The translations under genes and the position numbers were made by a program. A stretch of 64,000 nt of DNA, taken from positions 1 through 64,000 of the forward strand of contig SGPM01000031.1 of the NCBI GenBank assembly GCA_004802725.1, given 5' to 3'. This DNA comes from Antrodiella citrinella. Taxonomy: Eukaryota > Basidiomycota > Agaricomycetes > Polyporales > Steccherinaceae. This document shows, in pieces, positions 43,415 to 55,553 of this stretch; the stretch's first letter is position 1, and each line of letters opens with the position of its first letter. The notes below the pieces were generated by a model, which had not been told where the DNA came from, did not search any database, and saw only the letters and a list, made by a program, of their open reading frames with translations.

Positions 43415-45856
43415 CTAGAGCAAATTGGTCTCGTCTGCGTTGAGGATCACCACGGTGAAGAAACGAATGAGCTCGATGAATGCTTCGGCAAGCAGTGCTA
43501 TACAAGCAATCAAACCATATATCAGTGCGAGCAAACAGTAGGATGGTGCAGACTCACCTTCGTTCACGGTGTGGGCGCCGTTGTACTTGGCGTAACGATC
43601 GACATGACCGTACCGGAAGATGTTCTCTGTCACATTCCAATAGTATCTCGTGTCTGAAATTCCGTGGATGTCAACTCGGGTCAAGCTGAAGACTCAGTCG
43701 TAGCTCCTACCTGTGTTTCCTGTGATGTGATGTGTGAGTGAGGTATCTTTGAAATGAACAAAAACGTCCCATACCGATTAGAATGCCCGGAGCAACAACA
43801 ACTGGTACATCAGCTCTCGATCCCTTCGCAGATGACTTCTCGACAGCGATGATCGTCCCAGACAAGAACTCGTATGCAGCGTTATGGGACGTCGCCGTGA
43901 TCGGAGCTGGCTCCAGCGCAGTCCCAAAGGCATCTGAGAGGGTCAGCTGACCAGCCGCAGTGAGGAAGTCATCTCCGATCTCTTCTCCGAAGGCGTCGAG
44001 TGAGAGGTTATACTTCTTCACTGTTGGAAGGAGGACTTCCACAATACGCGTCTTGAGAGCTGAGACCGAACTGTAAATACGAGGTTAGGTGATGCATGAA
44101 AAAAACACAGAGGAAAGACGTACCTCCACCCGGCCACACGGTGATTGACGACAGCAGTCGCCTCTTCGGGAAGCGCGTTCACTTTGACACCACCACTGAT
44201 CAGGTCAACGGCTTGCGTGGTACTTCCTATTGCCCGGAGCCGAGGGTCAGACTCAAATAGCTGGGATTCTAAATCCTTCAACGCCCAATCACTGGTGAGA
44301 GACCACTGAATAGCAGTGCGCAACTCGTCGCTCAAGTCAGGATCGAATGCGGCCTGACATTGGAGGTTGGTATAGTAAGTGTCGTTACGGTTCAGGTGAG
44401 GCGTGTGAGGATTGTCCTCGAGTTGGACGATTAGGCCAGCAAGAATGCCGATGCTCTGCAAGATTGTATGAGGGTGATTGCGACGAGCCAAACTTTGTGA
44501 CTCACTGTATGCACAGGAGGAACACTTGAATGACCTCCGAGCGTAGAAACTACTAAACGCAGATCGAAGTGTCCTTTCTCCGCCACAGCCGGACTAGCAA
44601 TGACAACGTCATCCCGAACGTCCAGGTCACCTATTATTGCATTGGTCAGATGGACGACAAAGCTCAAAGCTTGACTTTTCAAAAATACCTCCTTCATCGA
44701 TCAAAATCGAGAAAGCGTATGCACCATACGTGGACAGGAGATGATCCCGGATCGCTGGGCCTCCCTGAACAAGTTATTCAGACATGAAACATGGCGCGGC
44801 CGAAGTTTGTGGAACGTACACTGATACCACCGCGCTCTTCGTCAATTCCATACGCAAGTACCACAGAGCGTTTGGGCTTAAAACCTTTCGCGATCAGAGA
44901 CTCAACCGCGGTACTAAAGAAAGATCAGTCAAAGCTTCGAAAGTTCCAAGTCCTATAAACTCACATTGAGCCAATAAGACCAGGCTTGTCGTCGCAACTG
45001 CCACGACCCCAGATCCATTTCCCTACAACATCACCATGAATTGATACTCAGCGATCAATGAGCTTCACGTAGTGGCACATACCATCATAAAATCCTGAGT
45101 ACGGAGGCTGAAGCCACTGGTCTAGGGTGTGTGGGTCGACTGGGACGACATCTGTTGCATGAATTAGTCCTCGACATTCCACATGCGTATGTTTAGTCCC
45201 CACCTTGGTGTGCAGTGAGTAAGATGGGTTTGAGAGATGGATCGGTGCCCTGCCAATGGTACACCAGGGCGTAACTGTTGACCGTGGTCTTTCGCAGTGT
45301 AGTATGACTGCTCGTCGCCGTCAATATGTGTTTCGAAAACCAATATCGAAAAGACGTACACTAAGGGGAACGTCTCCTCTAAGTACGCGTGAAACTTGTC
45401 AAATATCTTCCATCGTGGATCCTGGCCGGGAGGCTTCAAGTCATCGTATGCTTCAGTTCTGCATGAACAACTGCACTGAGACCGCTATTCGAGAGGAAAC
45501 GAGTAGAACGAAACGTACGGAATCCGCACCGCACCACCCAGTGACTCGTATGCTTTCAATCTGAACTCATCTGTCGCGTACTCCTCCTCTAGATCACCGT
45601 GCAAATCCTTGTGAAAGGAAGGGCTGATCGGCGCTGCTTGAGGGCATGCATCCTTCAGTCCGTCCGTGGGAGACACATTCAAAGCTTCCAAGGTTGGACG
45701 TCGAAAAGTGAAGAAAGATAACAACGAACAAGTAAGAATCAACGCGAGAAAGCCTCGCGTCCTGAAAGTAAACTTCGAGGCCGATCGTTCGTTGATCTGG
45801 CCTCCCAGTTCGTAATCCTTGTTGTGAACATTCACAGAATCCTTCATATTGGTCAA
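43415..45856 (-). CDS. carboxypeptidase S-type vacuolar M20 metallopeptidase
   Basis: Zinc Gly-X carboxypeptidase of the Cps1 type, delivered to the vacuole as a membrane-anchored precursor. About a dozen exons. Residues near the start give a short cytosolic tail and one membrane anchor (GFLALILTCSLLSFFTF), matching the type II topology of Cps1, whose sorting into the vacuole depends on ubiquitin and ESCRT. Catalytic blocks in order: PILLTAHQDVVPVDPHTLDQ (first zinc His and Asp), WIWGRGSCDDKPGLIGSM (bridging Asp), VVLAYGIDEERGG (catalytic Glu pair), LIDEG, AEKGHFDLRLVVSTLGGHSS (His of the dimerisation lobe), and near the end RYAKYNGAHTVNE (last zinc His). It ends with a hydrophobic helix (AFIELIRFFTVVIL). 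The start is 45856 or the Met three codons later. Divergent from the mS29 gene across about 230 bases. Confidence 0.9.
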
Positions 45857-46089
45857 GTCTGGGGAGATGGTGGTTCAGGTCTGAAATTTGATAACTGGCT
45901 TCCCATGGTGTGCATCACGAAGGTTAGACGATATGTTCAGGAACTATGGCGAAAAGGGTGCGATAAGTCAAGATGTGTGACGGTGACGCTGCTTCGAGTA
46001 AGTGTGACTGAGTAACACACGTGACCACGGCAACGGGTGACACAATTCCAGCTCTTCCTGGTGACATTCGGTAATTGCTCTTGGACACC
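45857..46089. promoter_or_regulatory. divergent promoter region of carboxypeptidase S and mS29
   Basis: 233 bases separate the two start codons. Paired ACACACGTGACC and GTGTGACGGTGAC stretches (about 45975-46025) contain a CACGTG E-box core at 46019-46024. No TATA box is evident. Confidence 0.4.
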
Positions 46090-47958
46090 ATGTTCTCAGT
46101 GTTGGCAACGTCCAGTTTCCGACCATCACCGTCATTATCTCTACTATCCAACCGCGTAGGGAAAGAGCAGGTCCGAAATGCTGTTAAAAAGGCCGGGGTT
46201 AATCGGCAGGTCGTCGGTGAGTGTGCAGCTGTTATTGCATGTTGTGATATACTGAACATGTGCAACAGCGTCGAATACGAAACAAATGCAGAAGGGCTTT
46301 CGCATGAAAAAGAAGGTCGAGCCTACGGCGAAAGAGAATCACGATGGAGTCCATGTGCGTGTTCGTCCGTCTCGTGCAGTTCACTCGGTTGACTCTCCGT
46401 CTGGTAGTATATGCGACCAATGCCCGAGAACAGGCTGAAGGTCGATATCTTGAAACAACACCAAACGGTTCTGGACTTACCGATCTTCCGCCCGGTACGT
46501 AGTATTATTACAACCAGATTTAGGACTCTGACACGAAGACTTCCGTCTTAATAGGAAGAAATGACAGACATGGCTTTGGGGAAAGTCCACGCTTTCACGC
46601 CGACAACCAACACTATCATGAAGTCATTTGGTGTACCAAGGAATGTCGTAGTAGATGTGAGTAATAGAATTCCTGGTTTCAGCTCACATGAACTGACGTC
46701 AATTCAGTTCCGTTTGCTGTCGAAACCAAGTTCGGTCATCCGGGATGTGACACTACGCGTTATTGACAAACTCGACGAGGTAGTGGCTTCTACCAGTAAA
46801 GTAACGAAGATGGTGTTCAGTGCGTGCTTCTCTCGTTCTGAGTTTACGTGTGCTTATGGCTCGAATAGCTGGCCCGCCGGGAAACGGCAAAAGCTACCTT
46901 ATGTTGCAAGCCATAGAGTACGCCCAGTCAGTTGGATATATTGTGCTATATGTTCCGCGTGGTGAGTTGCTCGTCTTCCTTCCCTCACTGCATTATCATA
47001 ACGTTGGTCCTAGCGTCTAAGCTCGTTGACTCGTCAACAATGTACACCTACGACCCTCGCACCCGAACATATGTGCAGCCAAAATACTCCCACCTACTTC
47101 TCCAACGTCTCTCCTCGGTCAACGATTCGTCACTACGAACGCTGAAGCTCAGCAAAGATGTGTTGGCAGAAGACGGCTCTGTCCGTCTCTCTGTGGGGTC
47201 TTCGCTATATGACTTGGCAGACCTCGGACTCCGGGATCCGACATTGGCTCCCACGGTTCTGTCAAACCTATTCGCGGAACTTGCTCAGCAGTCAACGTAC
47301 GTCCTTCACATCTGCAATGGAGATCTTACGGTGACATTGCAGTTGTGTCTTCCAGAATTCCGGTTCTGCTAGCAATTGACGACATCCAGTCATTATACAA
47401 CCACACCACCCTCTACAAGAACCCCATGTATGAGAACATCAAACCGTACCACTTGTCTGTCCCTCGCCTTCTCTTGGAGTACGCCAGCAACAAGAAGTCG
47501 TTCGTGCGTTCCATCCCTTGACCTAATTCCCTATCATCACTGACGTTTTCATGAATGTAGTCGCGCGGCATGGTGATCGGCGCCATCTCCGGCTCGAATA
47601 CCAACTGGCCTGTTCCTCCCGAACTGCAAGAGTCCCTGGGGCTCACTCCGCCTCGGCCTGTCAGCGTTTACGAGAAACGTTACCCTGAGATCGAGCAATA
47701 CGCGTCTGGGCTGGAGAACTTCCCTGTACCGGAGCAGCTGACTCTGGACGAGGCGGCGGCGGTGTATGATTTGTGGCGTAAGGATAACGCGCTGCACACT
47801 CGTGAGTACTTCTTTTGGTCGCTGCAGGAGTTCTTGTCATGCTGATGTTGGTTGGTGTAGAATCGACGGATGAGCTGTTCTTGTCAAAGTACACTGAGGC
47901 GTGTGGGAACCCGAGGAGGTTCGTATGGGAGGGTCTGTTCCGCACAATGACTACGTAG
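46090..47958 (+). CDS. mitochondrial small-subunit ribosomal protein mS29 (DAP3/Rsm23)
   Basis: GTP-binding protein of the mitochondrial ribosome small subunit. The start MFSVLATSSFRPSPSLSLLS is basic and hydroxylated, fitting a mitochondrial presequence. Downstream exons read DILKQHQTVLDLPIFRPEEM, NTIMKSFGVPRNVVVDF, then the P-loop GPPGNGKSYLMLQAIEYAQS, YIVLYVPR, SSTMYTYDPRTRTYVQPKYS, PVLLAIDDIQSLYN (Walker B region), YENIKPYHLSVPRLLLEYAS, RGMVIGAISGSNTNWPVPPE and, after a short exon, CGNPRRFVWEGLFRTMTT at the stop. This order and the terminal NPRR motif are those of DAP3-family proteins. Introns fall within the P-loop lead-in and near the C-terminus. Confidence 0.9.
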
Positions 47959-48322
47959 TCCACTATCGTACCTGCTTAATTACTAATTAGACGCTGGTCT
48001 CCGCTATTCATGCGATTATGATGGAGCTTGTCTCCTACCACCACTTTCACCGACAAGTGGAAGTGGCACGCCGGTTGGAAGACAATCGTGTGTTCTGACC
48101 GGGTGGCTCGGCGAGCCTCTGACTTTGATCACGGCAAGGCCCAAACGCAGAACAGTCTCTTTGCCATAGTCTCTCGTCCACTTGACCCCAAGCTTGCTGT
48201 TCATTGCCTCTTGTCAGGACTGCTCACGGACGCGAAGTTCCAAGGAGAGTGAAGCATGACGAACGCGAGTGAAGTGAGTGTATGACCAATATTCGCAGTA
48301 GTGCACCTGATTTCAGATAACC
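47959..48322. other. intergenic, no gene seen
   Basis: About 360 bases between mS29 and the decayed kinase copy. No recognised feature. Confidence 0.4.
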
Positions 48323-50360
48323 TTGACCCATTCAATCCAACAGCTCATAGACACAGATGACGAAGTCTCTAGAACCACGCTACTCTCGCTTCCGGACACG
48401 GATGAGGTCTGGATGGTACGTCTTTTGGCCCACCGAGGACCATCACACACCTTACGACTTTTCCCATATTTTGCGCTCCTCCGAGAGTCAGGCATCATCT
48501 CACAGCAGACACCTCAAATTGCTGCTGAAGCTGACGCTGAAACACGACAAATTGCCTGTATATATTTCACTCAAGGGTGTTGAATGCAGAGACAGAGAGA
48601 AGTATGATTCGGGTGGGTTCGCAGACGTGTTCTACGGAGACCATGAGAACAAGCCAGTGGCCCTCAAACAACTGCGTACAGTCGCCACGGCGTCGGATGC
48701 AGAAGCACATAAGCTCAAACAAGTGAGGATGGCTCCCTTTACGAGCTCATCTGCGAGTCAATATTCACTCCATCACAGGAATTTCATCGCGAGGTTCTTC
48801 TCTGGATGAATTTGTCTCATGAATACATTCTACCGATTCTGGGGGTGTCAGAAGAAGTCTTCCCAAACCATATTTGCATGGTTTTACCCAAGATGCCTTA
48901 CGGAAGTCTTCGCAGTTACCGAAATATGCTGCAGAAGAGTGGAAAATTGAATGGTGCCGAGTTCGACGAACACATGGACAGATGGGTACGTCTTTTCTCC
49001 GTGATATCGCGCAACAATAGTGACTAGACCATCCCTGATCAGTTGCACGAGGTTGCTCAAGGACTGGCGTATCTTCACGGCCAAGGTATCATTCATGGGG
49101 ATTTGCATGGCGTAAGTCCGTGATGTCTTTCCAGTGGAATACAGCTGTTCACTAAATGCTAGGGCAACGCTCTCGTTGATACGGACGGCAGCACCAAAGT
49201 CAGAGACTTCGGCCGGCATGGCTCTCGTAGCTGACGTGACTGCCTACAACTACGGCTCCACTCACTGTGGCGGTGCAATACCTTGGAAAGCACCTGAGCT
49301 GATGTATCCGGAGGGATTTGGTCTGACGTCCCATGTTGTGCAAGGCCACAGGCCTCAACGTCCCGCCCTGCCTGACGGGCGATTAATGCCGGATGCCATA
49401 TGGAATTTGCTGGGAAGCCCAGCCTGACAAGAGGCCCGAAGCTCAGACGCTTGTTCAGATTTTAGGAGATGTCAGGGCCTCCAAGTTTTCGTCAAAGAGG
49501 CACGTCGAGGATGGCAAGATAACTGACGCGGACAAGCAGAAAGCCATTCAGCCCTCGAGGACTTTCGAGCACGCTCCCGCGTTGCCGCTTTTTGAGCTTT
49601 CCGAGCCCCACACAGCCCCGTCATTGATCTCAGGTAATATTCGCTGATATGGGCTTGACAATACATCGAAGCTGGTGCTGATCACGAACTAATGGATGAT
49701 ATCTCATTGGCTCTGAAACTAAGCAGCCAGAACACGGAGGCGGAGTCAATCCGGTCCCCTTCTCTTGAATCGACGTCAAAGGCACTTTCAGATCTACATT
49801 CAGCATTCCATGGTAACTAGATCGCTTTCAATGCTGCCGAGTTGATTCAACTCAAGTCAGCTTCACAGATACCTTGACTTACTTAAGGCTTGCGTATGAC
49901 AGCGAGAATGATCGCATAGTGCGGGAAGTCTATGTGGCCATGAAGGACGTGATCGACGTGCTCATCGAGTAAGTGCTCTCAGGCTTACTATCTCTAGGCC
50001 CTCTGACAATGTCGTAGCCTACAGAGCCACGCCCGTCTCACGCCGGGAAATCCGACCGATAGTGCAGCGCACGACAAACTCCAAATTTTATGCCAAGCTA
50101 TTGTGGAGGACAACCGACGTTGCGCCACTGTCTGCGATACATACTTGCACAAAATCGAAGACTGTGACCAAATTCGCGATCAAGGCGCAATGGAAAAACA
50201 GACTATGTAGCTTTTTGAAGCTACTCGCGGATCGAAAGGCAGAGCTCTCGCAAACGATAGCGCTGACACCAGTCAGTCAGGATGATACCCTTCAGGTTGA
50301 CAGTGCTAAAAAGTCTGAATCATTGATCTCTCAACCAGGGCTTCCTGCTGACTGACAAAT
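48323..50360 (+). pseudogene. decayed paralogue of the kinase-SH3 gene with a separate helical domain
   Basis: Plus-strand copy closely related to the kinase at 40666-43060. Shared blocks: QLIDTDDEVSRTTLLSLPDT, LTLKHDKLPVYISLKGVEC, DSGGFADVFYGDHENKPVAL, HEYILPILGVSEEVFPNHIC, SLRSYRNMLQKSGKL and GQGIIHGDLHGGNALVDTDG. Damage is visible. After DFG (49205-49212) five bases CCGGC replace one, shifting the frame. The segment equivalent to the CDVYSFACV to YQIMM part, with its intron, is missing between GLTS and HVVQGHRPQRP near 49335. About 11 bases are lost at 49411, before WEAQPDKRPE. Further on, helical blocks (ALKLSSQNTEAESIRS, YDSENDRIVREVYVAMKDVI, EDNRRCATVCDTYLHK) are followed by a TAG at 50208-50210, with the expected SFLKLLADRKAELS in another frame. 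No SH3 domain is seen. The active copy keeps LGD where this one keeps HGD. Confidence 0.75.
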
Positions 50361-50766
50361 TCGTTATCAGGTCTACAGAGTCCGGAAAAGTATGCAGCTT
50401 ACTTGACACGGAGCAGCAGCGTCACAACAGCAGTAGACCGTCGATTCACAACTTTGGTGTCGATAGAATCAGGTCGGTCCAGGCGCATCTGATAGAGATC
50501 AGAGAGGCCGAAAGTGTGGCCCCACAATTACCAGACTACCAGAGTACGTGGCCTGTACTACAGGAGTGAGATGGATGCATATTTTGATCTAGACCATGGA
50601 GTTACATAACATAAAGAGTCCTGCCCCTCGACGTTGGGGTAATAGGTGATTAAAACAGAACAAAAACAAGAACATTCGCGATCCGTGAATCATGACTACA
50701 CGTCAAATGTACAATCTTTCCCACCCCCTTCCTGCCATCATATCCATCCAAACTCATATCACCCAT
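50361..50766. other. remnant coding-like sequence and 3' region of HSE1
   Basis: Contains a possible further exon of the decayed gene (LLDTEQQRHNSSRPSIHNFG near 50400) and then AT-rich sequence leading to the HSE1 stop codon. No separate gene recognised. Confidence 0.35.
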
Positions 50767-53700
50767 TCAAGCCGGTGTACCAACACCCTGCTGACCCTGC
50801 TGACCACCCTCTGCCCCGCCCACACTCATATTTGCGAACTGGGTCGGCATATTCTGGTACTGCGCCTGCCACTGCTGCTGCTGGGCGTTCGGATCAACAC
50901 CGTACGGCGACGCGCCATACGCCGATTGCTGTTCGGGCGACGACCCGCCGTGCCGTTGCTGGTGCTGTTGCTGCCCAGCGACAGCCGTCTCCTGCGTGTT
51001 GCTTCTCGACGGTTGTCTTGGCTGGCCTTGGGCGGCAGCAGGATCCTCCTTGACACCCGGGACGGAGACGAAGTAGACGGAACCGGTGGGATCGGTCCCG
51101 CCTTGAGAGTAGTACGTAGCCCACGCTTGGACGTTCGGGTCCGGGTACGTCCTCGCAGGATCGAAGATGAACGGCGGTTCTGTTTGTGCTTCGGGTTGGG
51201 GCTGCGATTGAACCTGAGGCTGAGCATGGGCCTGCAGAGGCGAAACTGCTGGATCGTGTTGTGGTAATTGCTGCTGCTGTTGTGGTTGAGTTTGGACAGG
51301 AGTCTGCTGTTGTGCAGGTTCCGAATACGCGGGCAATTGTTGTTGCGGCTGCTGTTGCACGGGCTGCTGCTGAGGCTGGGCCTGCACTTGTTGAGGTATA
51401 CCCTGGGCTTGAGGTTGAGGTTGGGCATATTGCTGCTGAGGCTGCGCTTGCCCCTGGGACTGGGGTTGAGGTTGACCATATTGCTGGGGCTGTGCTTGCT
51501 GCTGAGATTGCGCAGGTTGGAATGGGAACTCGCCTTGCGCTTGTGTCTGTGTCTGAGGTTGACCATGCGTCTGAATGTGAAGAGGAGGTTGCTGGTGCAA
51601 TTGCGGTGGTGTCTCTGACTGTGGTGATATCGGCTGTTGAGGGAATGCTCCGTATGGTTGAGGCTGCTGGGGCTGCTGGACAGGTTGTTGCGGAGGCGGC
51701 TGGGCCAACTGCTGGGGGTACCCTTGCACCTCGTGTGGTGGCTGTGGTGGCTGCTGCGGGTAAGAACTTTGGCTCTCCGGACCACCGAATGCAACTGCCA
51801 CGCCTGGGGCGGGTGCATAAGGATGGGGTCCTGGTCCATATGGTGCGTACGGTGTAGGCGTACCATGGGCTTCAGGAGGGTAAGGTCCAGGTGCGAATCC
51901 TGGTTCGATAGGATATGCACCTGGCGTAGGACCCGGGCCGGGAGCGGGGTACCCACCGTATCCAGGCTGTTGTTCGTACCCGGGATTCCAACCGTAACCT
52001 TGTTGTTGAGGGTATCCTGACCGTGAGTCCGACCGAGCAGGGTAAGGTTGACTCTGGTTGCGGGCATAGTCCGGGCGTCCTTCATACAATGCTGAAAGGG
52101 AATATGAGACGATGATCCTCCGTGTGAGAGAACTGAATCATACCTGCAGAGTGACGTGCCAGGCTGTCTTCCATCATACGGTCGAAAATCGTGCGTGCTT
52201 TGACGAAGGACTCATTCATAGACACAAGATCGGCTAGAACGATATGAGACGGTTGATGTTTTGAATACATGAAAGGCGTACCTCGCTTTTGACTATACTT
52301 GTCGATAAGCTTCACAATCTTGGGGCGCAGTGACATACACTGTCTGTACAGCTCCTACACCCGCAAATGAGGTATGATGGTAAAATGGAATGCCGGTTTT
52401 CATACCTGAATGTCTTCATTATCAGCCAAGTTATCCTTCGCTGGGTCCATTTGGCGAAGCATTGTTAGTAGACGGTCGACATTGGCAGCTTGGTTGAACA
52501 CAGCAGCTTCCTGTTCGGCTTCTCTTGCAAGCTCCGAGGCTGTGGGTTCAGGAAGTGATTCCTGAACGATGGCGTCATTGGAGGAACCTTCCGATAGCGA
52601 AAACAGTGTACACGTACCACATAGTTCACGGGGAAGATACCCGTCCTGCCTTTAAGCTGTCCTCTCCACCAATCTTTATATCCACGATCAACAACTTTGA
52701 TGATATCGCCCTTCTCGAATGCCAATTCGCCAGCCTCACTAGGTTCGAACGTGTGTAATGCACGGACCCTGGTGACAACGGGGCCATTGTCCTGCGTTGC
52801 TGATTTTTGCGAAGGAACGGGAGAGGAGGGTGTGTAGCTGGTGGTCACACTAGTCACTGTTGATGGTGTCGCTGACAGGTCCGCGGCGGCAGGGGGGTTA
52901 GCTGAAGGCACGTAGCCACCGTAAGTAGGTTGTGAAGTCTGCGCAGACGAAGAGCCTTGAGCTGGAGCCGCGCTAGATGAGCCAGCACCTCCACTACTTC
53001 CACCGGCACCAGACATTTGCGACCACTGACCACGTCCTCCCTTGTCCATCATAGACATTTCTAGGACGCGCTGCAACTCTTCCTCCTCGCGACGCCGAAC
53101 TTCATCGTCTACCTGTGGAGGAGGAGCTTCCTCTGGTACGTCGAATTTGTAGCCTGGAGAACGAATGCGAAGTAAGCTACAGCCTGTGTGTATAGTCATT
53201 AGACGTACCTTTGCTCTTCAGGTTCTCAAAGCACTCTTCCATTATACCGAGAGTAGGATCTTTCTCAAACTCATGCACCCACAACGCCACGAGTCCCAAC
53301 GCCTTACGGCGAACCTTGTCATGAGTGTTCTGCGACGGAGTCTCATTATAGGAATGTTTAATGAGTGAGATATTGAATGCTCACCCTATCGGTGACGATC
53401 CGCTCCAGTCCCTGTGTGAAGGCTCTCGAGGCGATCTCTCTGTGCACTTCAACTCCGCAATTCTTCGTCAACGACTCGCAAAGCGACAACGTATACAACT
53501 GCACATTTGGATTGCGATGCGCCAGTCGTTTCAGGATCGCAGCGACAACATTGCGCGCTCTGGGTCGGAGATAAACTTGTGAGATGTTACAACGAGTTGA
53601 CGACGGCGGTGTAGACTAACCCTGCTTCTCCTTCGTCTTGCACTTTATCGCACAAGTTCAGGATGATCTCCCAGTTCTCTCCTGTGAGGTTCTCATCCGT

Positions 53701-53813
53701 CGCTTTACCTATAATCAGCCCGAGTACATCAGCGTAATCCCGAGATTTCGTTCTTGGCGCGAGCACTTACCAACGATCTCGTCGTACGGGTTTGCCTGTC
53801 CACCTCTGAACAT
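50767..53813 (-). CDS. HSE1: ESCRT-0 subunit Hse1 (VHS-UIM-SH3) with a long Pro/Gln tail
   Basis: Partner of Vps27 in ESCRT-0, which gathers ubiquitinated cargo on endosomes. Domains in order from the start MFRGGQANPYDEIVGKATDE: VHS domain (GENWEIILNLCDKVQDEGEA, LAHRNPNVQLYTLSLCESLT, KNCGVEVHREIASRAF, ALGLVALWVHEFEKDPTLG), a ubiquitin-interacting motif (REEEELQRVLEMSM), an SH3 domain (VRALHTFEPSEAGELAFEKG, then DWWRGQLKGRTGIFPVNYV), a GAT-like helical core (AAVFNQAANVDRLLTML, CMSLRPKIVKLIDKYSQKR, SFVKARTIFDRMMEDSL), and about 435 residues of Pro/Gln/Tyr-rich low-complexity sequence ending GQQGVGTPA. That tail is unusually long and prion-like in composition. The start at 53813 matches the family's short N-terminus before the VHS domain. 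It diverges from MMS2. Confidence 0.93.
50770..52089 (-). repeat. Gln/Pro-rich low-complexity coding repeat in HSE1
   Basis: The last HSE1 exon consists of imperfect CAG/CAA- and CCN-rich repeats, encoding runs such as QQPQQQLPAYSEPAQQQ and QPQPQSQGQAQPQQQ. Such tracts often vary in length between strains. The reverse strand also stays open for long stretches here, an effect of composition. Confidence 0.7.
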
Positions 53814-54103
53814 AACTACGTGAAGGCAGGAAACAGATATGAAAGATGAAGTAAGGAAGCAAGAGCCCAATGTTCCTCAAGCTGGAAGCTATGTGCCAGT
53901 TGCTGCGATGTCGGGCGCCTGCGTTAAGCGTAATCCTAAGGCGATGAGCGGTGCCTGCGGTCCGCGTAAATAATAAGTAATTTAAAGATTAATATCATTC
54001 TCAAAAAGGGACCCCAGGAACCGCCCTCTGAGTGCAGTGACGCCACTGCCACTACCTATCCTTTGTTTCTCTATCTTCCTCTTGTCTCTTTAGATCCTGC
54101 GCG
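53814..54103. promoter_or_regulatory. divergent promoter region of HSE1 and MMS2
   Basis: 290 bases between the two start codons. Contains a short duplicated stretch around TGCGTTAAGCGTAATCCTAAGG and TGCGGTCCGCGTAAATAATAAG (about 53921-53980) and an AT-rich part near 53970-54000. No named motif. Confidence 0.4.
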
Positions 54104-54700
54104 ATGGCGAGAGGTATGCTGCTATCATTTTCCATGTTCATGGTACTGACTAGCGTTCTCTAGTACCACGAAATTTCCGTCTGTTGGAGGAGCTCGAGAA
54201 GGGCGAGAAGGGCATCGGCGACGGATCGTGTTCGTACGGTCTCGAAGACGGAGACGATATCATGATGAGCCATTGGAACGGCACAATCATTGGACCAGGT
54301 CATGTACGTCTCCCGTTATTACCGTTGGACTACCCTCCAGATCACTGAAATCGCGCTGTCCAGACTGTGCACGAGAACAGAATTTACAGCCTCAAGATCG
54401 TGTGCGGCGAGTTGTACCCCGACGCGCCGCCCCTCGTGCAGTTCATCTCCCGCGTCAACTTGCCGTTTGTGAACCAGACAGAGGGCACCGTGGATCCCGC
54501 CAAGCTTCCTGTGCTAGCGCACTGGACCCGTAACAGCAGCATCGAGACAATCTTGGTAGAGATCCGCAGGTACGCATCCTTCTCCACCCCCTTTATTGGG
54601 GCTCGATGTATCCTGTGTTGACATGTATGGTCGTATCAGGGAGATGGGTTCGTTCAACAACCGCAAGCTCCCCCAGCCTCCGGAAGGCACTGTATTCTAA
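54104..54700 (+). CDS. MMS2: ubiquitin-conjugating enzyme variant Mms2/Uev1
   Basis: Catalytically inactive E2 variant that pairs with Ubc13 to build Lys63-linked ubiquitin chains in DNA damage tolerance. Exons 54104-54113 (10 bases), 54164-54303, 54364-54569 and 54640-54700 give 138 residues, the family length. Product begins [20 protein letters not shown]; then [80 protein letters not shown] and ends [10 protein letters not shown]. The usual active-site Cys region is absent, as expected for a UEV. The tiny first coding exon is needed to supply MAR and the phase. Confidence 0.95.
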
Positions 54701-55553
54701 TAGTCGCCTTGCCTCTCCGGTCGGTCTATGGAAGAACTGAACTGAATGTATTTTGTTGTACGGTTACTCTATAAATGGGTAGTTCGCATGTATCACTTAT
54801 CGTTGGTGAATGTCTGATTTGTGGCAAGCTGTGGCAGTTGTGATCGGTGTTTTCGCTGATCACTCATTGGAACTTAGCTCAGCGATGGTGGGCACTGGGA
54901 TCGGAGTCGTAAGTAGCAATCCAGTTGTCGATACTGTGATCTCCAATTCATTTGCATACATGCATCTCCCATTGCCGCAACTGACACGCTGTATTGACGT
55001 GAATGCAATATGTAGGATCTACGTGCATTGATCGTGTATGGGTCGAAGTTGTGCCAAACCACAATGAACGCCACACGGGAAATCAAATGCTCCAGCAAAA
55101 CGGTCAAATTCCATGATCGTCATGTATACTGTATGCACGTCCATCTAGAATACGACTGAGTGAGTCTCTTTCGTAAAAATTTCAAGTCAACAGTAAACAG
55201 TAGGTCAATTAAGTATATATACGTGAAAGGACAAAACAAAAATAGAACAAAGACAAAAAACAAAGATGAGAGAGATGAGTGCGGCTAGTGAGGGGGTATC
55301 ATTGGTGATGCGTAACTAATGCTAAGGACAGTAGGAGGGGATAAGACAAGCGAATGTAAGTGGGCGCGAGCACGATGAGTGATGAGTGATAAGAAAGGCC
55401 GCGTGTGTGGCATTCACATAGCGACAGACAGCACGGAGCAATGGGGCAAGCAAACAACGGGAGCACGGAGCAAGTGGTAACCGGGAGATGCAACGAGGCA
55501 ACGGTTTAATGAAGCAGGCAAACAAAGCAAACAAATCAAGGAGGGCCGTCTCA
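54701..55553. other. intergenic, no gene seen
   Basis: About 850 bases between the converging MMS2 and disordered-protein genes; A-rich around 55180-55270 (CAAAACAAAAATAGAACAAAG), consistent with the 3' untranslated region of one of them. Confidence 0.45.

Noticed and set aside
50826..52085. 419-codon frame in another phase of the HSE1 tail
   Set aside because: Ser/Asn/Arg-rich translation of the same CAG/CCN repeats; the Pro/Gln frame continues the VHS-SH3 gene and is the real one.
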